A stretch of DNA of 64,000 nt from Virgibacillus indicus (GTDB taxonomy: Bacteria; Bacillota; Bacilli; Bacillales; Amphibacillaceae): the NCBI RefSeq assembly GCF_002266285.1, contig NZ_NPMS01000009.1, positions 80,635 through 144,634 on the forward strand. The letters run 5' to 3'. The notes under the pieces were generated by a model. It searched no databases, was not told the origin of the DNA, and was given only the letters and a program-made list of their open reading frames with translations. Position 1 is the stretch's first letter, and the number at the start of each line of letters is the position of its first letter. Position numbers and translations under genes: made by a program. Shown here piece by piece: positions 37,466 to 47,123 of the stretch.

Positions 37466-38218
37466 ATGCCTATTATAAATTATGGAACTACAACTATTCA
37501 TTACTACCAATATAAAGAAACCCGAAATGATGTTAAGATTTCAGTCAATCTCATCAATGGTGTCGAAATATATACCCCAGAAAACATAGATGATGCCAAA
37601 TTAAATCAAATTGCCAAGCAAAAGGCCCCATGGATTTCTAAGAAACTTCAGGAACTTAACGAAGTAAAAGCAACAGTTCAATCCAAAGAGTTCGTAAGTG
37701 GTGAAAAGTTACCTTACCTAGGTCGTCACTATCGACTGAAGGTACATAAAGAAGCCATTCCTAAAGCTTCGTTTCAGTTCAAACAAGGACGTTTCATCGC
37801 TAGCGTTCCTCGTGTGTGGTCTCAGGACCAAATACAAGAGCATCTCGAACAAAAGCTCATTCATTGGTATCGTGACCATGGTTTTAAGAAAATTAACGAG
37901 CGAGCTAAAGAATTCCAGTCCATGTTAGGGGTTGAACCCCGGTCACTACAATTAAAAACACAACATAAACGTTGGGGAACATGCACCCCAAATGGTGATA
38001 TCTATCTGAATTGGCGAATCGTGATGGCACCCGTTCGAGTGATTGATTATATAATAGTGCATGAGTTAGCTCATCTAATCGTTCCCGAGCATAATGATAA
38101 TTTTTGGCGGATAGTCAGAGCGACACTTCCTCATTATAAGGAAGCAAAAGAATGGTTAAGAGTTCATGGTGTTGAATTACATTGTATTTCTAATTTAACT
38201 AATTACGAATTATTTTAA
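37466..38218 (+). CDS. YgjP-like metallopeptidase (DUF45)
   Basis: A 250-residue soluble protein. The C-terminal half carries the DUF45 core: RWGTCTPNGDIYLNWRIVMA, then the zinc motif HELAHLIVPEHNDNFW (HExxH plus third His). The N-terminus is the usual beta-rich YgjP part. Such genes are frequently found beside type I restriction systems, as here, but their substrate is not established. ATG after GAGAGAAGG. Confidence 0.88.
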   Translation: MPIINYGTTTIHYYQYKETRNDVKISVNLINGVEIYTPENIDDAKLNQIAKQKAPWISKKLQELNEVKATVQSKEFVSGEKLPYLGRHYRLKVHKEAIPKASFQFKQGRFIASVPRVWSQDQIQEHLEQKLIHWYRDHGFKKINERAKEFQSMLGVEPRSLQLKTQHKRWGTCTPNGDIYLNWRIVMAPVRVIDYIIVHELAHLIVPEHNDNFWRIVRATLPHYKEAKEWLRVHGVELHCISNLTNYELF

Positions 38219-38427
38219 CTTTTCTTTTCTACTGCTTTAACTAATCTAATAAACCAGTAAAGTGCAATCCAAGGTAATATGATAGTAGTAACAAAACGTA
38301 ATATCACATAAAATGTCGTTCCAGTAAATGCCGTTATTTCATTAGGTAATGCAATAATAATAAAGATAGCTACTGCTAAAAGGATAATAATCAACAATTT
38401 ATTTAAAAACCCAGACACATTATTCAC
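38215..38427 (-). CDS. Small two-helix membrane protein, 70 aa
   Basis: GTG start at 38427 after AAAGGATCGGAT. Two hydrophobic helices (LLIIILLAVAIFIIIALP and TTIILPWIALYWFIRLV) connected by a short loop, with a basic C-terminus. Its 3' end overlaps the 3' end of the DUF45 gene by 4 bp. No family recognised; it lies downstream of the hsdR terminator, so it is transcribed separately or by read-through. Confidence 0.55.
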   Translation of the reverse strand: MNNVSGFLNKLLIIILLAVAIFIIIALPNEITAFTGTTFYVILRFVTTIILPWIALYWFIRLVKAVEKKS

Positions 38428-38441
38428 ATCCGATCCTTTTT

Positions 38442-38487
38442 AAAAAAATGAGGCACAATACGTAATCTACTACTAATACTGTGCCTC
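38442..38487 (-). terminator. Terminator of hsdR
   Basis: GAGGCACAGTA pairs with TATTGTGCCTC (one wobble) around a 16-base loop, followed on the minus strand by ATTTTTTT. Confidence 0.75.
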
Positions 38488-38499
38488 CTTTATAATTTA

Positions 38500-41445
38500 T
38501 TAAGCTTTATAATGTATTTCACCCAGATCCATCAATTGTCTTGCTACGCTTTCAACTTGTTTATTAGGAACAGAGCTTGCTCGAAGCTGTTTCTTTAGCT
38601 TTTTTCTCATTTCACGCTTCACATCTTCTTTTTCTGTCCAATCAATCACTGCATTATCTTGAATAATATCAGTGATAATTTCAGTTAAATCTTTTAAGCT
38701 TTCTTGTTCCATTTCAACAGGAATTTGCTGTTCCAACAACTGATAAAACGGCAAATGCTTGGCATCTTTTAAACCGAACGATTGACTCTCTTGTTCCATA
38801 TCCATCATTTCTTCTCTTATGGCTTGGTATTCCTCCAGAAGTTCTTCAATGGTTAATTGCCTTGCTTTTCGTTGTTCGATTAACTGCTCTAATCGTTCTT
38901 TTATGGATGTGTATTTCACTGGGTTCTCTTCCAGTTTGATTCGGATTTCATGTTTAATCGCATGTTCCATTTCCGCTGCTTTTGCTTCAGGTGTCTTCAA
39001 TTCATCCAGCTTTTCATCAAATTTATTAGTTAAAATATTTACAGGTTCAAATAAAATCTCAGGTGTTGATGCATAAACATATTCTTCAATGAGTTCCCGT
39101 ACCTTACCACCACAATCGGATATATCCATCGTGCCATCGTCGACATAGTAACGAGACTTCCCTAACTTACGAATCTTACCTAACCACTTCAAGTCATCGA
39201 CATAGGCTTTAGCTTTTGGACTTGGCATCACCATATCCATGCTTTCAGAAAACTTCTTGAAGGCTGTATCGAACGTATTTCGCACATCTTCTGGTTCCAG
39301 CACTTTCAAACAAGCTTCTAAATTACTCTTATTAACATAATCAAAGAATTGCATGACACGGCGATGACGGGATTGTAAACGTGGAATTTCCTCATCCACA
39401 TGATGCATGGCTCCTTTAATGTCCTCTTCATGAAAGATACCAAGTGCTTCTTCCAAGAAGCGGGAGACACCAAAATAATCCACGATTAATCCGTGTGACT
39501 TTTTATCATAGGTTCGATTCGTTCTGGCGATGGCCTGAAGAAGATTGTGTTCTTTTAATGGCTTATCCATATACATCACCTGTTCAATCGGTGCATCAAA
39601 GCCTGTTAAAAGCTTATCGCAGACGATTAAAAAGGCTAGTGGGTCCTCATCCAATGGTTTCTTAAAACGTTGGATAATTTCCTTTTCTTCTGCCCGTGAC
39701 AGGCCGTACTTCTTCATTTCCTCTGAATCATTATGGCTACTGGAAATAATGACAGCTGATTTATAATCACTTAATTCATCCAGTAATTTTTTATATTCTA
39801 CGGCTGCCTGACGGGATACCGAAACAATCTGTGCTTTAAAGCCGTTTGGCTGGATATGCTGTTCATAATGGTCAATGATATCAAGCACAACTGTTTTCAA
39901 ACGCTTTGGAGATGCAGTCAACGCCTCTTCGGTCACATATTTTTGTTTAATTCGCTCTTTATCCTCATCGGAATAATCACGAAAGAAACGGTCAAATAAA
40001 GTATCAATGTTCTCTCCTTGGACGTGCAAATCAATTAACCTTGCTTCATAAAAGATTGGTACCGTTGACCCGTCTTCCACTGCTTTTTCAATTGGATATT
40101 TATCAATATACGTTCCAAAGGTTCGTACGATACTTTTATCTTCTTTGTCAATTGGTGTTCCTGTAAAACCGATATACGTTGCATTTGGTAACCCGATACG
40201 CATATTCATCGCTAACGAACTGTACTGGGAACGGTGCGACTCATCGACTAACACAATGACATTTTCTGAATCGGTCAGTAGAGGGTAATCCTCTTCTCCT
40301 TCTGGTTGGAATTTTTGTACTAAGGTCATTACCGTAGAACCTGGACCTTGTTGTAATAATGTTTTGAGTTCTTCCACAGATTCAGCTTGTTTTGGATTTG
40401 GAAACCCACATCGTGTAAAGGTAGCCGTTATTTGTGCATCTAAATCCTGGCGGTCTGTTACAACGACAATAACAGGATTCTCTAATTGTTTGAGACGACG
40501 TAACTTCATAGACAAAAAAACCATGGATAGCGATTTCCCAGACCCTTGTGTTGCCCAAACAACACCACCACGAGCTTGTGGATGTTTACCCGTCAGGATT
40601 CGTTCTACGGCTTTATTCACAGCTCGATACTGCTGATAACGAGCCATTTTCTTAATCACTCGTCCATCTTCTGGTTCATAGACGATAAAGTTTAAGATAA
40701 TATCAAACAATCGTTCTTTGTCCAATATCCCTGCCGTTAAAATATCTTGGGCTGTTGGGTTCTCACCCACATCCTGAACAGTTAACGGATAAGGTTCTTT
40801 CCATGTACTATAATGCTGGACATTTGCACCAATTGTTCCCACCTTTGCACGGTCATTACTTGTAGAAATCAGGAATTGGTTGTAATGGAAAAGTACTTCA
40901 TTTTCTTGTTGGTAGCGGCGTAACTGTTTGACCCCTTGTCCAATTTGTTCATCTGGAGGCAAGGCTGGACTTTTACATTCAATCACCACTAATGGCAACC
41001 CATTGACATATAGCATAATATCAGGACGAATGGTGTCATTTGCATGCGTATAGCTAAATTGATTGGTGATGATGAAATCGTTATTGTGGATATTGTCAAA
41101 ATCAATCAGTTTTACCGTCTGGTTCTTCCGTCCACTCCCGACATCTTGTTGAACTGACAGCTGATTAATGAGCAGTTCATGAAAATGTTGATTTGCTTCC
41201 ATGAGACTTGCTGCTTCCATATGTGTAACATTGCGAACAATTTTGTTTAAGTTGTTTTCATTTATCCATGGATTCAAGCGTTGAATTGATTTTGCCAATC
41301 GCCCTTTTAAAGCAACTTCTATCTGAGATGTACGTTCTTTGTCCAGTTCCATACCATGCACATAGGTGTAGCCAAGCTTCTGAAGTTGGTCAATCATTCG
41401 ATTTTCCACTAACGTTTCTTCATTCCAAGCTTGTGCTTCACTCAT
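38500..41445 (-). CDS. hsdR: Type I restriction enzyme, R subunit
   Basis: A 981-residue protein. The N-terminal nuclease domain has RPDIMLYVNGLPLVVIECKS (PD...ExK). The SF2 motor follows: Walker A WATQGSGKSLSM, DESHR in place of DEAH, GFTGTPID, and motif VI QAIARTNRTY. The C-terminal helical part binds the methylase. It translocates DNA and cuts at a distance when HsdS sites are unmethylated. ATGA overlap with hsdS. Confidence 0.95.
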   Translation of the reverse strand: MSEAQAWNEETLVENRMIDQLQKLGYTYVHGMELDKERTSQIEVALKGRLAKSIQRLNPWINENNLNKIVRNVTHMEAASLMEANQHFHELLINQLSVQQDVGSGRKNQTVKLIDFDNIHNNDFIITNQFSYTHANDTIRPDIMLYVNGLPLVVIECKSPALPPDEQIGQGVKQLRRYQQENEVLFHYNQFLISTSNDRAKVGTIGANVQHYSTWKEPYPLTVQDVGENPTAQDILTAGILDKERLFDIILNFIVYEPEDGRVIKKMARYQQYRAVNKAVERILTGKHPQARGGVVWATQGSGKSLSMVFLSMKLRRLKQLENPVIVVVTDRQDLDAQITATFTRCGFPNPKQAESVEELKTLLQQGPGSTVMTLVQKFQPEGEEDYPLLTDSENVIVLVDESHRSQYSSLAMNMRIGLPNATYIGFTGTPIDKEDKSIVRTFGTYIDKYPIEKAVEDGSTVPIFYEARLIDLHVQGENIDTLFDRFFRDYSDEDKERIKQKYVTEEALTASPKRLKTVVLDIIDHYEQHIQPNGFKAQIVSVSRQAAVEYKKLLDELSDYKSAVIISSSHNDSEEMKKYGLSRAEEKEIIQRFKKPLDEDPLAFLIVCDKLLTGFDAPIEQVMYMDKPLKEHNLLQAIARTNRTYDKKSHGLIVDYFGVSRFLEEALGIFHEEDIKGAMHHVDEEIPRLQSRHRRVMQFFDYVNKSNLEACLKVLEPEDVRNTFDTAFKKFSESMDMVMPSPKAKAYVDDLKWLGKIRKLGKSRYYVDDGTMDISDCGGKVRELIEEYVYASTPEILFEPVNILTNKFDEKLDELKTPEAKAAEMEHAIKHEIRIKLEENPVKYTSIKERLEQLIEQRKARQLTIEELLEEYQAIREEMMDMEQESQSFGLKDAKHLPFYQLLEQQIPVEMEQESLKDLTEIITDIIQDNAVIDWTEKEDVKREMRKKLKKQLRASSVPNKQVESVARQLMDLGEIHYKA

Positions 41446-42704
41446 GACGGAACCTCCTCGTTATCATTAATTGGCATACGGACTTTACCTGTTAATAGTT
41501 GTTGCATAAGGCCTTGTTTGATTTTATATAACCTTCTTACTTTTTCTTCATTATTATTTATCCTTGTCTCTACAGATTCAATAATATCTACTATTTTATT
41601 CTGTTCCTCTAAGGAAGGGACAACTATTAAAAATACGTCCAAATCAGTTCTGTTAACTTTTGGAATTCCTGTTCTACCTGACACTGATGTTGTATAAGAA
41701 ATAAATCTACTACTCATTAATAAATATTTTAAAAAGCTAGGTAATAATCTTTTATCGGCTTCAATTGGATATATGTCCGCACTACACAGACCCTTAAACT
41801 TTGGAAATGTAACTTTACCAAAATGCGGATTTATCTTACCATAAAGAACATGGTTTTCATTAAATAAATATTTACCACTGATTTGACCTTCTTCTTTTGC
41901 TGTTTTACATGTTAATAACCTACCTGTATACTTTTCTATATTTGCATTTCCGATATGAAGCATATCAGAATATGGTTCTTTTTTGGGGTCCACTTGCCCA
42001 TTTGCAATTCTACAAATATCTTTAAACTTAACAACTTCCCATTCTTCTGGAACATCCCCTATTAGCGTTTGCTTAAAGTTCTCATGCCCAATCCCCTTCG
42101 TTAACGACTGTTGCATTAATCCTTTTTTCACTGTCTCTGTTTTTTCGATGACTTGTTCTGTTTTTTCGATTGCTTCATTGACGGAGGAGAGGATTGCTGC
42201 TATTTTTTTCTGTTCCGACCTGCTATTAGGAACTGGTATTTCAAAGTTTCTAATTCTTGTCAGCGCTAGCTTGGGTTGAGCACTAATTGTTTTTTCTCTT
42301 TCAATATATTTTTGTATTAAATTACTTTTTAAGACATATAGTAAATACTTAGAATCACATTTTATATCACTAATTCTATTAGCATTTTCAGTTAGGTTAG
42401 CTCCATTTAATATTGGTGGGATTTCTCCAACTAGCCCCAATGTACCCGCTACAGAAATATAAAGTTCATTAGCATAGATTTTATATCTTTCAATAGATTC
42501 TAACACTTTGTCAGGTACATATAATAAATTGTTTAAAGTTACCCCTTTTTCTTTCATATTCGCCACCCTTATATATGGATGACCATTATCTATTTCGGTT
42601 AAAACCTCACCTTTAGGCAATCTTTTTCCACCACTTACTTTAGCTATATCTCCAAGTTTATAAGTCGTCCAATCACTAGGAAGTTGATTATCATTACTCA
42701 CCAT
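41442..42704 (-). CDS. hsdS: Type I restriction-modification specificity subunit
   Basis: A 420-residue HsdS with two target-recognition domains (about 10-175 and 220-385), each followed by a conserved spacer helix: EQKKIAAILSSVNEAIEKTE with LMQQSLTKG, and EEQNKIVDIIESVETRINNN with LMQQLLTGK. So it should recognise a bipartite sequence. Overlaps hsdM by 11 bp. Codon use is somewhat more AT-rich than hsdM/hsdR, as expected for recombining specificity genes. Confidence 0.93.
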   Translation of the reverse strand: MVSNDNQLPSDWTTYKLGDIAKVSGGKRLPKGEVLTEIDNGHPYIRVANMKEKGVTLNNLLYVPDKVLESIERYKIYANELYISVAGTLGLVGEIPPILNGANLTENANRISDIKCDSKYLLYVLKSNLIQKYIEREKTISAQPKLALTRIRNFEIPVPNSRSEQKKIAAILSSVNEAIEKTEQVIEKTETVKKGLMQQSLTKGIGHENFKQTLIGDVPEEWEVVKFKDICRIANGQVDPKKEPYSDMLHIGNANIEKYTGRLLTCKTAKEEGQISGKYLFNENHVLYGKINPHFGKVTFPKFKGLCSADIYPIEADKRLLPSFLKYLLMSSRFISYTTSVSGRTGIPKVNRTDLDVFLIVVPSLEEQNKIVDIIESVETRINNNEEKVRRLYKIKQGLMQQLLTGKVRMPINDNEEVPS

Positions 42705-44178
42705 ACCCCAACTCCTTCAAATACCCATACATTTTTTCTTCTACTTCATCACGTTCCTGTTCAAGCTTCTTCAAATCTTTCAATGCTGCTTGAACGTTAA
42801 TTTCTTCTTCCTCTTCAGTTGTATCGATGTATCGGGCAATGTTTAAGTTGTAGTCATTCTCTTCAATTTCTTCTAGGTCAACTACTCGACAATATTTATC
42901 TAGGTCTTCCCATGCATCATAAGCCTGAACAACTTTATCGACATCTTCACTTCGCAGAACGTTCTGATTCTTACCTTCTTGATAATCTTTGGAACCATCT
43001 AAGATAAAAACTTTGCCCTTTTGCATATCAGCCTTATTTCGATTCAGGATTAAAATACAAGCAGGGATACCTGTTCCATAGAAAAGGTTGGATGGCAGCC
43101 CAATAATTGCTTCCACTAAATCATCTTTTAATAGACCTTCACGAATTTTTCCTTCTGCTCCGCCACGAAATAACACACCATGTGGCATAACGACGCCAGC
43201 TTTTCCTTCATGATTTAGTGTGGACACCATGTGTTGAACAAAGGCATAGTCCCCAGCGTTTTTTGGTGGTATGCCAAAGCGGAAACGACCATACTCATCA
43301 GTTTCAGCTTCTTCACGTCCCCAATTCTTAAGTGAAAAAGGTGGATTGGCTATAACCCTGTCATATAAAAGTAATTCTTTATCATCACCTAATAGCTTCG
43401 GCTCTCGTATCGTATCTCCACGTTCAATTCGGTGGTCGCTTAAACCATGTAACAACAGGTTCATCTTGCAAATCGACCATGTATTCAAGTTTCGTTCTTG
43501 TCCATGTAATGATAAATTACGTGGGTCTCCACCTTGTGATTTGATGTAGTCCACTGATTGAACTAGCATACCACCTGAACCAACAGTCGGGTCGCACACC
43601 CTCATTCCTTCTTCTGGTTTAATCAGATTTACAATCAGTTCAACAACTTTTGTCGGTGTATAGAATTCGCCGCCTTTTTTTCCAGCATCATCGGCGAACT
43701 GCTTAATTAAGTATTCGTAAGCACGACCAAGCATATCGGGTTCCGATAGATTCTCGTTACTTAAATCAATGGAAGAAAAATGTTGTATTAATTGCAGTAA
43801 CAATTTATCAGGCAATTTTTCCTTATCATTAAAATCGATATTAGCCAAAACACCAACTAAAGATGGATTTTCCTCTTCCAGTGCTTCAAAGGCTTTGTTA
43901 ATCGTATTACCGATATCCTGTGTTTGGATTTGAATATGTGTCCAACGAGCCCGTTCTGGGACAAAGAACTGATGCTCATCACGGTCATACCATGCATAAT
44001 CATCATTTTCTTCTTCTTCCACATATTTCGCATGCTCAATAAACACGTCACTCAAACGTTTTAAAAACAATAAGCCAAATATGTAATTCTTATAATCAGA
44101 GGAATCAATGCTCCCTCGTAGAATATTTGCTGATTCCCATAAGTGTGATTCTAATTGTTGTAATGTTAGCTTTGGCAT
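42694..44178 (-). CDS. hsdM: Type I restriction-modification DNA methyltransferase
   Basis: A 494-residue N6-adenine methylase. SAM site DPTVGSGGML and catalytic NPPFSL are intact; the N-terminal helical domain and C-terminal coiled coil (KKLEQERDEVEEKMYGYLKE) fit the family. First gene of the hsdM-hsdS-hsdR operon; GTGGGGGTTAATAT precedes the ATG. Confidence 0.95.
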   Translation of the reverse strand: MPKLTLQQLESHLWESANILRGSIDSSDYKNYIFGLLFLKRLSDVFIEHAKYVEEEENDDYAWYDRDEHQFFVPERARWTHIQIQTQDIGNTINKAFEALEEENPSLVGVLANIDFNDKEKLPDKLLLQLIQHFSSIDLSNENLSEPDMLGRAYEYLIKQFADDAGKKGGEFYTPTKVVELIVNLIKPEEGMRVCDPTVGSGGMLVQSVDYIKSQGGDPRNLSLHGQERNLNTWSICKMNLLLHGLSDHRIERGDTIREPKLLGDDKELLLYDRVIANPPFSLKNWGREEAETDEYGRFRFGIPPKNAGDYAFVQHMVSTLNHEGKAGVVMPHGVLFRGGAEGKIREGLLKDDLVEAIIGLPSNLFYGTGIPACILILNRNKADMQKGKVFILDGSKDYQEGKNQNVLRSEDVDKVVQAYDAWEDLDKYCRVVDLEEIEENDYNLNIARYIDTTEEEEEINVQAALKDLKKLEQERDEVEEKMYGYLKELGYGE

Positions 44179-44619
44179 ATATTAACCCCCACATATTTCT
44201 TTTTACCTATATTACAAATATATCAAAGTCAGATTAAAATAGATAGAATCCGGGCTAAAAACCTATATAGAAGTAAATAATGCAAAAATTCCAATCTCAA
44301 GGTATGTATAGATAATTAACTTGTGTAATCGTTTGGTGCCCACTGCCTCTTTTATAGGGGCTTTAATTATTAAATTGAAAGGAGGTGAGGACATTCTACG
44401 CCAACAGAAAAACACTGATACATCTACCATTAGAAAGTAAGGATAATAGAATGGGTTTCTATTAGCAAACAGGGTACATCTAACAGGATCTAGTTTTGGG
44501 TTAAAAGGGGATCGTACCACAAGTGAGGGCAAAAACTCATTAGATATTTGTTCCAATGAGTCTATCACTCAGTTATTCCATTTCGGTTATTCAGCAATTT
44601 ATTCACCTCCTGAGTATGT
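44179..44619. other. Intergenic stretch with an orphan ribosome site
   Basis: AAAGGAGGTGAGGAC at 44379-44393 (plus) is a perfect ribosome site but is followed by ATT CTA CGC and a 15-codon frame without a normal start codon. A longer minus-strand open frame across the region lacks a ribosome site. No gene is called. It may be the remnant of a small-peptide gene. Confidence 0.35.
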
Positions 44620-44675
44620 GGGGGTCAGTCCTCCGCTTCACTAACACTTTAACGAAGCAGGGGACTGACCCCAGT
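44620..44675. repeat. REP-like palindrome, family 1
   Basis: GGGGGTCAGTCCTCCGCTTC pairs with GAAGCAGGGGACTGACCCC around a CTAACACTTTAAC centre; one of the best preserved copies. Confidence 0.8.
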
Positions 44676-44704
44676 ACACCGTAAAACGAGCCAAGGGTAC
44701 CCAT

Positions 44705-44734
44705 AAAAAAAGGACAGGATTTTTCATCCCGCCC
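44705..44734 (-). terminator. Terminator of the decarboxylase-symporter operon
   Basis: On the minus strand GGGCGGGAT pairs with ATCCTGTCC (two wobbles) and seven T follow. Confidence 0.75.
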
Positions 44735-44742
44735 TCTCAGCA

Positions 44743-45480
44743 TCAAAAGCTAATCGTCCCAAGCACTTTCCCCCAGCCATTCTCCTCAGTAGCATAAAAA
44801 TCACCCTTCACAACTCCTCCACCCAAAACTTTTATTGGCTTTAGCAAGTTCAAAGGTTCAGTCTCCGTAGCATTGATTTCCACATCCACCATACTTGTAT
44901 AGAACTTCTCATGCAATACAAAATCAGGTGATGTATCCCTTTCAATAATTTCCTGGAATTGTATGCCTCCTGTAGGCTTTGGGATAGTTCTTATATTAAA
45001 GTGAGGTGTGGTGATTGGTTCGCCGACACTGCTTACTTTATCATCCACATTTGCCTTCAAACTTATAATGGTTTCTCCATTCTTTTTTGCAGCACCGGAA
45101 TATACACCATTTTCTTCTTCTAGGTTAATCTCGGCATATTTCTTCGGATAGCCCCATAAATCCCTTCCTGCTGCAATTGCGGCATCTTTATTCTCGTACT
45201 CATAAATATAATAGCCTCCGTATCTATCACCATACTTTACAGGTACGACCATTGCACTGTCCATATATGAAACTTTATCTGTATTGCTGAAATCTGTCAC
45301 AGAAACTACCATTTTATTATCCACATAATCAAAAGGGGTATAAAAAAGAATCCGTTTCACTTCCTCCTCATTTACTTCCGTTACTGCAAATAGGGAAACA
45401 TTATCTTTACAAGTATACGGGACAAATGGGTCAGGAAATAATGGTGCATGAACTGGAATGTTATAGTTATTAGCCCTCAT
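44743..45480 (-). CDS. Acetoacetate decarboxylase-family protein, diverged paralogue
   Basis: A 245-residue ADC-fold protein. GRDLWGYPKKYAE keeps the lysine pair that forms and tunes the Schiff base in clostridial acetoacetate decarboxylase. Where that enzyme has the active-site Glu in FEIMAM, this protein reads VSVTDF, and the Glu of TESGQAIP is Asp (DSAMVVP). So the chemistry may differ from plain decarboxylation (family members also include hydratase/aldolase-like enzymes). Last gene of the operon, one base after the symporter. Confidence 0.75.
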   Translation of the reverse strand: MRANNYNIPVHAPLFPDPFVPYTCKDNVSLFAVTEVNEEEVKRILFYTPFDYVDNKMVVSVTDFSNTDKVSYMDSAMVVPVKYGDRYGGYYIYEYENKDAAIAAGRDLWGYPKKYAEINLEEENGVYSGAAKKNGETIISLKANVDDKVSSVGEPITTPHFNIRTIPKPTGGIQFQEIIERDTSPDFVLHEKFYTSMVDVEINATETEPLNLLKPIKVLGGGVVKGDFYATEENGWGKVLGTISF

Positions 45481-45481
45481 C

Positions 45482-46930
45482 TCACTCAGCCTCCTTCATC
45501 TTTTTGGAATCAACTGGAATGGATCTTTTTTTTTTCGTTAATTTACTTACAATCAGCAGTACAGCTACAGAAGCAATGGCTGCCGGGACTAACTCATACA
45601 GATAAGCCACCCACGGGGTATTGATCCAAATGATTGTAACGATTGTACCCGTGAATATAGAAGCCAAAGCTCCTTCTTTTGTAACAAGATTAGTATAAAG
45701 CAGGAAGATCAGTAAGGGCCCAAAACTTGCTGCCAATCCAGCCCAGGCATAAAGTACAAGTGCGAAGACTGACTGGATATTCAATAGGGCAATTCCGGTA
45801 GCAATAACTCCAAGAATGACCATTGTAATTCTCGAAATAAACATTGACTGTTTATTTGTATAGGTTTTTTTAGTTATACCCTTAAGAAAATCACTCGCAA
45901 ATGACTGGGTCGCTACCATGATTTGCGAAGAAAAGGTAGATTGGATTGCTGCGAATATCGCGGCTAACACAATACCTGCAATAATTGGAGACATGGTGTC
46001 AGCAGTCAGCATTGGAAATACATATTCGGGATCGTCCAGTGCCGGAATCATAATTCTTCCAATCAGTCCTAGCAAATTTGAACCCGTCATAACAACGATA
46101 ACCCAAAACATAGCAATAAATGATCCTTGAGAAATCGTCTTATCATCCCTCGCGGATAAGAAACGCTGCATGATGTGCGGCTGACCAGGTTCACCTATTC
46201 CAAAAGCAAACAGACCTATAAAAACACCGAAGCCAGCTGCACCAGTAGCACCTCCAACAGAAGATACCAATAACGGGTCAATGGACTGGAGTGTTCCAAA
46301 GAAATTCGCAGGTCCTCCTAATTGAAAGAAGATCATATAAATCGGGAACAGCAGCAGTACTGTCAGCATGACTATTCCTTGGGTGAGATCTGTTAGAACA
46401 ACTGCCCTGTATCCACCGAATATCGCATAGCCAATAACAAAGGCTGCTGAAAGAATCAACCCGATATTATAATCAAAAGAGATCGTGGCATCCAGTGTTT
46501 TTCCCGCAGCTGTTAATTGTGATGCCATTGATGCCACGAAGAATATAACGATTACTACACTGGAAATTATCTTCAATGTCTTTTTTGAACCATCCAATTT
46601 GATGCTGAAATAGTCAGGCAGACTCAAAGCTCCAAGATCTTTCCCTTCTCTTCTCAGCCTCGGTCCTACGACAAACCAGTTTAATAAATAACCGATAATG
46701 AAACCCGGAAGCATCCACATAGTACTGATACCGGAAATATAGGCAGCACCTGCAGCACCTATAAAAATCCATCCACTTGTATCTGTAGCCCCGGCACTAA
46801 TCGCAGTTGCCCATGGACCAAAGTTACGGTCGCCTAAATAAAAGCCCTCTTCACTTTTTGAAATGAACTTTTCTGATAAAACACCTATTAAAAAGACAGC
46901 TGCCAGGTAGATGAAAAATACAGTTAACAT
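45482..46930 (-). CDS. Sodium:solute symporter (SSS family, PutP-like)
   Basis: A 482-residue protein with about thirteen membrane segments. The SSS features are LGDRNFGPWATAISAGATDT in helix 1-2 and GEPGQPHIMQRFLSARD between helices 6 and 7. It is close to PutP-type proline transporters, but its neighbours are two acetoacetate-decarboxylase-like genes, so a keto acid or related carboxylate is a better guess. It follows the 34-aa accessory protein immediately. Confidence 0.88.
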   Translation of the reverse strand: MLTVFFIYLAAVFLIGVLSEKFISKSEEGFYLGDRNFGPWATAISAGATDTSGWIFIGAAGAAYISGISTMWMLPGFIIGYLLNWFVVGPRLRREGKDLGALSLPDYFSIKLDGSKKTLKIISSVVIVIFFVASMASQLTAAGKTLDATISFDYNIGLILSAAFVIGYAIFGGYRAVVLTDLTQGIVMLTVLLLFPIYMIFFQLGGPANFFGTLQSIDPLLVSSVGGATGAAGFGVFIGLFAFGIGEPGQPHIMQRFLSARDDKTISQGSFIAMFWVIVVMTGSNLLGLIGRIMIPALDDPEYVFPMLTADTMSPIIAGIVLAAIFAAIQSTFSSQIMVATQSFASDFLKGITKKTYTNKQSMFISRITMVILGVIATGIALLNIQSVFALVLYAWAGLAASFGPLLIFLLYTNLVTKEGALASIFTGTIVTIIWINTPWVAYLYELVPAAIASVAVLLIVSKLTKKKRSIPVDSKKMKEAE

Positions 46931-46932
46931 GA

Positions 46933-47037
46933 TTATCCACCCTTCCTGCTAGCTCTTTTATTAAGTACAAAGGTTGCGGCAAATCCAAGTACTGGAACAA
47001 TCACGTAAAAAAACCAAATTAGAAAACTATTTTCCAT
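46933..47037 (-). CDS. Symporter small accessory protein, 34 aa
   Basis: ATG at 47037 after GAGGAGTGAGTATC encodes one membrane helix (FLIWFFYVIVPVLGFAATFV) with a basic tail NKRASRKGG. Its stop lies 3 bp before the symporter ATG. Tiny one-helix proteins before SSS symporters are a known arrangement, and this one fits it. A hairpin (GAAAGAAAA/TTTTCTTTC, 47063-47099) separates it from the gene upstream. Confidence 0.75.
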   Translation of the reverse strand: MENSFLIWFFYVIVPVLGFAATFVLNKRASRKGG

Positions 47038-47123
47038 GATACTCACTCCTCATAGTGGAATAGAAAGAAAAGCCCGAAAGCGTTGCCATTTTTTCTTTCA
47101 CTCAATCCAAATTGTTTTTTAAA

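Noticed and set aside
44263..44568. 101-codon minus-strand frame between hsdM and the decarboxylase operon
   Set aside because: No ribosome site, no recognisable motif, and odd composition; most likely chance.
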